A stretch of 53,659 bases of DNA from CAIMZW01 sp037135095 (GTDB lineage Bacteria > Actinomycetota > Actinomycetes > Nanopelagicales > Nanopelagicaceae). The DNA lies in NCBI GenBank assembly GCA_037135095.1, contig JBAXKZ010000007.1:1-53659 (forward strand). Reading direction: 5' to 3'. Below are positions 48,719-53,659 of the stretch, in pieces; position 1 is the first letter of the stretch, and each line of letters begins with the position of its first letter. The notes beneath the pieces are model-generated. The model saw only the letters and a list, made by a program, of their open reading frames with translations. It searched no databases and had not been told where the DNA came from. A program made the position numbers and the translations under genes.

Positions 48719-51166
48719 CTAGCTGCGAATTCTAGAGCTAGATGGATCAAATAACGGTTCGGCACAGATTGTCCCCGATTGCCAATTTCCAAAGAACTCG
48801 ACATCAACCGTGTTGCCGACCGTTGCCGCGGAAATTGGCAGATAGGCGTAGCCAATAGCTTTGCCCAAGGTGTAACCCTGGCCGCCGCTCTTAACGCGGC
48901 CAATGATCACGCCTTGGTAGCGAATAGGTTCGTTGCCCAGCGGCACCTGGCGAATATCATCGAAGGTTATGGCAACTAATTTTCTGGTCGGAGTCGGATT
49001 GTTTACTAGGGACTCGCGGCCTCGAAACTCCGTCTTCTTCATCGCTAAGGCAAACTCCAATCCGGATTCCAGGGGAGTGGTCTCGGTATTGATTTCACCG
49101 CCCCATGCTCGATAACCCTTTTCCAATCTGAGGGACTCGATTGCGCGATAGCCGCAGGGGCGCATTCCCAACGGTTCGCCAGCCTGCCAGAGTGCTTGCC
49201 AGATTTCTGAACCTATTGCTGTTGGTAGGTAAAGTTCCCAACCTAATTCGCCAACATAAGTAATTCTTGTGGCACGAACCAAGTGAGAGGCAATTTCGAT
49301 GATCCGCGAATGCATAAAAGGGAAATTAGCGGTGGAGAGATCGTAGGTAGTTGTTCTCTGAAGTATTTCGCGCGCTTTGGGTCCCCAGATTCCGAAAACC
49401 GCCAGCGTTGACGTCATGTCTTTAATGATTACATCTTCGTAGTTGAGTTCTCGGCGCATTTTTTCGAGCCAACCAATGTCATGAGGGCCGAAGGCGGTGC
49501 CGGTCACGATCATGAACTCGTTTGAGGCAATGCAAGTTACGGTGTAATCGGATTCGATACCACCTCGCGAATTAAGGGCTTGGGTGTAAATCGTTCGATC
49601 AATGCCCTTATCAATATTATTCGCGCAAACAAGATTCAAGAATTCACTGGCGCGATCACCGGTTATTGAAATCTTCACAAAAGAAGATTCGTCGTAAAGT
49701 CCGGCTATCTCTCTTGTTGCGCGATGCTCTTCTTGAACTGCTGGCGACCAATTCTTACCGGCCCACCCATAAGGTCGGGTGCTCTCATCTGGAGTTTGCG
49801 CCGCGTAATGATTTACCCGCTCCCAGCTAGCTTTCTCGCCGAAAGTTGCGCCATGTTTTGCATGCCAGTCATAGATTGGAGATTTCTTGGCAAGACGCGC
49901 AGATAAGCGTTCTTCGAGAGGATAGTGAATGTCGTAATACTGTTCATAATTTTCCTGAATGCGATCTAAGGTAAACGCCGGTGATTTATAGGATTCTCCG
50001 AAGCGCTTAATATCCATGTGCCACAAATCCATGGTTGGTTCCTTGGCAATTATCCACTCCGCGACCACCTTGCCGATTCCTCCAGCTCCGGCAATACCAT
50101 GTGCGCAAAATCCAGCGGCAACATAGAAACCACCAACGCTAGTTTCACCTAAGCAAAATTCGTTATCCGGCGTAAATCCTTCGGGACCATTAATGAAATT
50201 CTTGACGCCAATATCGGCCATCTTCGGAATGCGTTTTTGAGAATTGATCGCAATCTCTTCAAAGCGTTCCCATTCTTCTGGTAGCAACTTTCCATTGAAG
50301 TCTGCGGGAATTGAATCTAGTTGTTCGCGCGAAGCGGTCCAAGGTCGGGATTCGCGTTCATAACCGCCCATAACTAACCCGTTCACTTCTTGGCGGAAAT
50401 AAATCAACAGGTCGGGGTCGCGAAGCGATGGTAGGGCCGGAGTTCCGGCAGGTAAGAAATTTTCGGTAATTAAATACTGGTGGCTCATTGGAACAATCGG
50501 AATTCGAACATCTACCAATCGCCCGATTTCTGGTGCGAACATACCACCGCAATTCACGACAATCTCGGCTTCAATGAATCCTTTAGAAGTTTGGACTCCG
50601 GTAACCCGACCAGACTTTGTGGTTATTGCAGTTACGCGGGTATGAGTAAAGATTTGTGCGCCATTCTTTCGAGCGCCGCTGGCTAGCGCCTGGGCAAGTT
50701 GGGAAGGATCAACTTGGCCGTCACTCGGCAAGTAACAAGCTCCAACCACGCCATCAAGATCAATTAATGGGAAGAGCTCTTGCGCCTCTTTCGGCGAAAT
50801 TTCGTGAAGGTTTAGATCAAAGGTTCGAGCCCAGCCAATTTGGCGGCGGATCTCTTGCATTCGCTCGGGGGTGGAGGCGAGTTTGATCGAGCCGCACTCT
50901 TTCCATCCTGGGGGAGTCTCTGAAAGTTCCAGCTCCCGATAAAGCGCCACGGAGTGCATATTCATTTTCGTCAGCGTGGGATCTGCCCGAAGTTGGCCGA
51001 CCAATCCCGCCGAATGGAAGGTGGAACCGCTGGTTAGGTCACTGCGGTCCAGAAGCACAACATCTCGTTCGCCCATGGCGGTCAGGTGATAGGCCACGGA
51101 GGTGCCACCAACCCCGCCACCAATAATTACTATTTTTGCTCGGGTCGGGAGCTCGTTAGAAGCCAT
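48719..51166 (-). CDS. Sarcosine/dimethylglycine dehydrogenase-like flavoprotein (DAO-GcvT fusion)
   Basis: An 815-residue two-domain enzyme. Residues 1-430 form a D-amino-acid-oxidase fold with FAD motif IIGGGVGGTSVAYHL (14-28); His 51 in STFHSAGL is at the place of the covalent flavin link in dimethylglycine dehydrogenase. Residues about 435-810 form the GcvT/aminomethyltransferase-like domain that binds folate and receives the formaldehyde unit. The family demethylates dimethylglycine, sarcosine or similar N-methyl amines. It forms a pair with the amidotransferase gene. Its ATG at 51166 is only 7 bases from the divergent kinase ATG at 51174, so transcripts are probably leaderless. Confidence 0.9.
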   Translation of the reverse strand: MASNELPTRAKIVIIGGGVGGTSVAYHLTAMGERDVVLLDRSDLTSGSTFHSAGLVGQLRADPTLTKMNMHSVALYRELELSETPPGWKECGSIKLASTPERMQEIRRQIGWARTFDLNLHEISPKEAQELFPLIDLDGVVGACYLPSDGQVDPSQLAQALASGARKNGAQIFTHTRVTAITTKSGRVTGVQTSKGFIEAEIVVNCGGMFAPEIGRLVDVRIPIVPMSHQYLITENFLPAGTPALPSLRDPDLLIYFRQEVNGLVMGGYERESRPWTASREQLDSIPADFNGKLLPEEWERFEEIAINSQKRIPKMADIGVKNFINGPEGFTPDNEFCLGETSVGGFYVAAGFCAHGIAGAGGIGKVVAEWIIAKEPTMDLWHMDIKRFGESYKSPAFTLDRIQENYEQYYDIHYPLEERLSARLAKKSPIYDWHAKHGATFGEKASWERVNHYAAQTPDESTRPYGWAGKNWSPAVQEEHRATREIAGLYDESSFVKISITGDRASEFLNLVCANNIDKGIDRTIYTQALNSRGGIESDYTVTCIASNEFMIVTGTAFGPHDIGWLEKMRRELNYEDVIIKDMTSTLAVFGIWGPKAREILQRTTTYDLSTANFPFMHSRIIEIASHLVRATRITYVGELGWELYLPTAIGSEIWQALWQAGEPLGMRPCGYRAIESLRLEKGYRAWGGEINTETTPLESGLEFALAMKKTEFRGRESLVNNPTPTRKLVAITFDDIRQVPLGNEPIRYQGVIIGRVKSGGQGYTLGKAIGYAYLPISAATVGNTVDVEFFGNWQSGTICAEPLFDPSSSRIRS

Positions 51167-51173
51167 AGTTGAA

Positions 51174-52118
51174 ATGTATCCTGCGCAAATGGCTTTGTCT
51201 CCAAGTGAGAACGATGCGGCGCAACTGGAACTTCAGTATGGCTCTTTATTAAACCAATCAGCTTTCTTGAGAAATCGAACTAACCTCCAAGAACTCTCAG
51301 GAGGCTTAACTAACCGAAATATCGCAGTAACGACGCCTGCCGGAAAATTCGTTGCTCGAATCTCAAGCAACGATTCTTCGTATCTTTCGATCAACCGAAG
51401 TTCAGAGTTTGCCAATTCCAAAGTCGCCGCTGAATCTGGAGTGGGAGCGCCGGTATATGACTTTCTGCCGGGGCAAGGGCTCTTAGTTATCGGATATTTA
51501 GATGGCCACACCTACGATTCGGCGCAGGTGAAAAGCAATCTAGACCGAATCGCAATTGCTTGCAGAAAACTTCACGACGGAAAAGAATTTGATCGCGAAT
51601 TCAATATGTTCAATATACAGCAGAGTTATTTGAAAATTGTTTTAGAAAAGGGTTTTCGAATCCCAGGTGACTATCAAGAACTGAGCGGTGAAGTTAAACA
51701 TCTCAAGCGAGTTTTGGCGGTAAATGCCCAGCCTCTAGTTCCGTGCAATAACGACCTACTTCCAGGCAATTTTATTGATAATGGAAAAGATATTTTTCTG
51801 ATCGACTACGAATATTCAGGCAATAATGATCGCTGCTTCGAACTTGGTAACATCTGGTCTGAAGCGGTACTAGAAACTGAGGCGCTCGAAGAACTGGTTA
51901 CACATTACTTCGGCGGAGATTATCCAGAGCAATTTGCCCGAGCTTGGCTATATGCCGTTATGGCTAAATATGGTTGGACCTTGTGGGCTTCAATACAAGA
52001 TGGAATTTCTACAATTGATTTTGATTTCTGGAATTGGGGGATGGAGAAATATGAGGATTCGCGGAAGCTATTTGCCTCAGCGCGTTATAAAGAGATGCTA
52101 GAAATGGCTCTCAAGTAA
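51174..52118 (+). CDS. Choline/ethanolamine kinase-like phosphotransferase (APH fold)
   Basis: A protein kinase-like small-molecule kinase. The catalytic loop is NNDLLPGNF (the usual HNDLxxxN with Asn for His), and the metal site is in IDYEYSGNNDRCFELGN. This second motif is that of choline and ethanolamine kinases rather than aminoglycoside kinases. N-terminal LSGGLTNRNI is the glycine-rich ATP loop. The start is ATG at 51174 (314 residues) or ATG at 51189 (309 residues); an upstream ATG at 51102 would overlap the divergent flavoprotein gene by 65 bases. It stands alone before a 240-base gap. The expected product is phosphocholine or phosphoethanolamine, by family. Confidence 0.85.
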   Translation: MYPAQMALSPSENDAAQLELQYGSLLNQSAFLRNRTNLQELSGGLTNRNIAVTTPAGKFVARISSNDSSYLSINRSSEFANSKVAAESGVGAPVYDFLPGQGLLVIGYLDGHTYDSAQVKSNLDRIAIACRKLHDGKEFDREFNMFNIQQSYLKIVLEKGFRIPGDYQELSGEVKHLKRVLAVNAQPLVPCNNDLLPGNFIDNGKDIFLIDYEYSGNNDRCFELGNIWSEAVLETEALEELVTHYFGGDYPEQFARAWLYAVMAKYGWTLWASIQDGISTIDFDFWNWGMEKYEDSRKLFASARYKEMLEMALK

Positions 52119-52128
52119 CCCTTTGGGA

Positions 52129-52171
52129 TTGGATCTTTTTTCAAAAAACATCCAAAAGCATCGCTTTTTTT
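52129..52171 (+). terminator. Two consecutive hairpins ending the kinase gene
   Basis: TTGGATCTTTTTT (52129-52141) and AAAAAACATCCAA (52143-52155) pair at 12 of 13 positions. The alternative AAAAGC-ATC-GCTTTT (52154-52168) is followed by TTT (52169-52171). The two share a few bases. The second is the more classical terminator. Confidence 0.75.
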
Positions 52172-52205
52172 CAACGAAAGTGCCCTAAAGTCAGCCAAAA
52201 CCGCT

Positions 52206-52263
52206 AACGGTAGATGAAGATTCAACGACTTTCTGATACCTTCACCAACAAGAAACTGCCGTT
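52206..52263 (+). promoter_or_regulatory. Candidate structured leader before the class III PLP enzyme
   Basis: AACGGTAG (52206-52213) pairs with CTGCCGTT (52256-52263) over eight positions, one as G-U, enclosing about 42 bases with inner GAAG/CTTC pairs. It lies in the 240-base gap (52119-52358) before the last gene. A riboswitch or attenuator is possible. I match it to no known class, and no other gene is seen in the gap except a short 18-codon frame at 52297-52353 behind AAAGGAGA. Confidence 0.35.
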
Positions 52264-52300
52264 GTACCCAACTGCAGCCACCTAACATAAAGGAGAATGT

Positions 52301-52443
52301 TCGCAAAAAATTGGCTTCGGCCAACTAATAACGCGATCACATTTCTAAAATGACCTGAACTCTAGAACCTCAAACGTTTCGCAAGTTACCAAAGCATGCT
52401 CGTCCTGTTGACCGAACGAAAGTCGCAAAATTATTGGCTTCGG
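52301..52443 (+). repeat. Near-identical 20-base direct repeat around the last gene's start
   Basis: TCGCAAAAAATTGGCTTCGG (52301-52320) recurs as a 21-base near copy at 52423-52443, with a few bases of difference in the A/T part. Both copies are in the same reading frame. The second encodes VAKLLAS of the aminotransferase N-terminal part. A partial duplication or replication slip is likely. Confidence 0.55.
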
Positions 52444-53659
52444 AATGGGAAAACTTCACTAAATCAACCTTTGCCTCGAGCGTAGAAAATACTTTGGCGC
52501 ATCAAAGCATCCCAATGGGCGTACCTTCCAGCTTCCAACACTGGGATCCATACCCAATTTCAATCGTCTCTGCCAAGGGTGCGTATATGACCGATGTCGA
52601 TGGTCGTGAACTTTTGGATCTTTCAATGGGATTCGGCGCTATGTTGGCCGGCCACTTGAATCCAGAGGTTGTTAAGGAGACCAAAGCTTCATTGGATCAA
52701 GGGACTCTCTTTGTAACGCCTTCGCCAATTTCTCGTAACGGCGCGGAACTGCTTTGCAAGCGATTCCATATTGATCAAATCAGATTTGCCAACTCGGGAA
52801 CTGAAGCGACCATGTACGCGGTTCGTCTTGCTAAAGCCTTCACTGGCAAACCAGCCATCGTAAAGATGGAGGGCGGCTACCACGGAAGTTATGACCCGCT
52901 AACTGTTTCAGCCAAACCAGCGCTTTCTGAAGCCGGCCCCGCTGATGATCCAAATCCAGTGGTCATTCCAGGCACCAATCCGGGAGTGGTTTTCGTAGTT
53001 CCGTTTAATAACATCGAAGCGCTGGAGCGTCGCTTTCTTTCAGATGCCCCGTCAATCGCTTGCCTAATCATGGAGCCAGTGCTCGAGAATCTGGGAATCG
53101 TTCTTCCTGATGAAGGCTACCTAGCCGCGGTTCGCGCCCTTTGCGATCAATACGGCGTCTTGTTAATTTTCGATGAAGTTAAAACCGGTTTAACTGCCGG
53201 CCCGCAAGGGGCAGCACAACGGATCGGCGTAAAACCCGACCTGATTTGTCTTGCAAAATCAATTGGTGGCGGATTGCCATTGGCTGCTTTTGGCGGTCGT
53301 AAAGAGATCATGGATGCTGTTGCTGATAATCGCATGGCCCACTTTGGTACCTTTAACGGAAACCCATTGGCTATGGCTGGTGTCCGAGCCATGGATCGTC
53401 TTTGCACGGTTGAAGCTCTTGGTGAGGCCGAACGCCTTAATTACCAAGCGCTAAATCGAATCACTGAAATCATCGATGAGTATGAACTTCCAGCCCATAC
53501 GGTTGGCTTCGGAATCAAGGGGTGTGTTACTTGGTCAGAAGAGCCAGTTCGAAATTATCGTGATTACAAAGCTACTGACTTTGCGGTGGCTGAACTTTCT
53601 TGGTTATGGTCGCTTAACCGTGGCATCATCACGCCTCCGGGACTTGATGAGCAATGGTT
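52434..53659 (+). CDS. Class III PLP-dependent aminotransferase family enzyme (partial, start uncertain)
   Basis: The frame is open from 52359 to the window end. NSGTEATMYAVRLAKAF and EGGYHG bind PLP phosphate and substrate; IFDEVKTG contains the PLP Asp, and Lys of LAKSIGGG forms the Schiff base. The sequence is closest to the glutamate-1-semialdehyde aminomutase-like branch. No ATG or GTG occurs in frame before 52515; the TTG at 52434 is an option and was used here. Upstream, ATG-ACC at 52350 is followed by TGA (52356-52358) and then ACT CTA GAA CCT, a stretch that looks coding. Thus the true start may be lost to a mutation or a sequencing error. Some class III enzymes split phosphoethanolamine, which suits the kinase next door. 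Confidence 0.85.
   Translation, partial: MASEWENFTKSTFASSVENTLAHQSIPMGVPSSFQHWDPYPISIVSAKGAYMTDVDGRELLDLSMGFGAMLAGHLNPEVVKETKASLDQGTLFVTPSPISRNGAELLCKRFHIDQIRFANSGTEATMYAVRLAKAFTGKPAIVKMEGGYHGSYDPLTVSAKPALSEAGPADDPNPVVIPGTNPGVVFVVPFNNIEALERRFLSDAPSIACLIMEPVLENLGIVLPDEGYLAAVRALCDQYGVLLIFDEVKTGLTAGPQGAAQRIGVKPDLICLAKSIGGGLPLAAFGGRKEIMDAVADNRMAHFGTFNGNPLAMAGVRAMDRLCTVEALGEAERLNYQALNRITEIIDEYELPAHTVGFGIKGCVTWSEEPVRNYRDYKATDFAVAELSWLWSLNRGIITPPGLDEQW

Noticed and set aside
51102..51173. Upstream ATG for the kinase
   Set aside because: It would overlap the divergent flavoprotein by 65 bases and add a Pro/Ile-rich stretch that is the antisense of its FAD motif.
1..53659. tRNA, rRNA, prophage, insertion sequences or toxin-antitoxin pairs
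   Set aside because: I looked in the gaps on both strands and found no cloverleaf, transposase, integrase or terminal repeats. All gaps are short and gene order looks chromosomal.

Overview
The window is bacterial chromosome from an actinobacterium of moderate G+C (about half by eye). Several genes belong to families seen almost only in Actinobacteria (DUF4193, DUF3093, DUF3159, DUF3000, a PimB'-like mannosyltransferase, a PadR-ino1 pair). The order DUF4193 / DUF3093 / thioesterase / dut / DUF3159 / two TrkA proteins / TrmA-like methyltransferase matches the order I recall from mycobacteria and streptomycetes. The modest G+C, very short gaps and many starts without a clear Shine-Dalgarno would fit a streamlined freshwater lineage such as the acI / Nanopelagicales group; that placement is inference. 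I see no tRNA, rRNA, CRISPR array, insertion sequence or prophage.

Layout. 1-2311: end of ffh, then rpsP-khpA-rimM-trmD, a translation and RNA-modification operon. 2392-8566: acyl-ACP desaturase, the conserved actinobacterial DUF/dut block, a TrkA pair and an rRNA methyltransferase. 8637-17363: aconitase, a two-gene fatty-acid beta-oxidation operon, a lone FTR1 iron permease, an RNase D-like exonuclease and DUF3000. 17435-24678: EamA transporter, RibD-like reductase, a 60-residue Cys-rich protein, PimB', then fadD with a minimal two-component system on the minus strand, and SRPBCC plus ROK glucokinase. 24691-30751: oxidoreductase, membrane-anchored alpha/beta hydrolase, PlsC acyltransferase, a Cas4-like nuclease, LysE exporter, and PadR-ino1 behind a three-box operator-like region. 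30863-37360: small membrane and HTH proteins, an enoyl-CoA hydratase/SDR pair, a nickel/cobalt transporter and a polar amino-acid ABC transporter. 37453-42524: CopC, an MFS exporter with divergent TetR, an ECF sigma factor overlapping a Ser/Thr/Pro-rich membrane partner, and a class II glutamine amidotransferase.

42593-53659 is the most distinctive part. It holds an SDR dehydrogenase, an aldehyde dehydrogenase, a glutamine-synthetase-like ligase, an APC permease, a class I glutamine amidotransferase, a sarcosine/dimethylglycine-dehydrogenase-like flavoprotein, a choline/ethanolamine-kinase-like enzyme and a class III PLP enzyme that runs off the end. Together they read as uptake and breakdown of a small amine or amino alcohol: gamma-glutamylation, alcohol and aldehyde oxidation, then hydrolytic release of glutamate. 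The substrate is not proven by sequence. The last gene has a start problem (ATG-ACC followed directly by in-frame TGA).

Other links: ino1, PimB' and PlsC all feed phosphatidylinositol and glycerolipid synthesis; fadD, fadA/fadB and the desaturase handle fatty acids.
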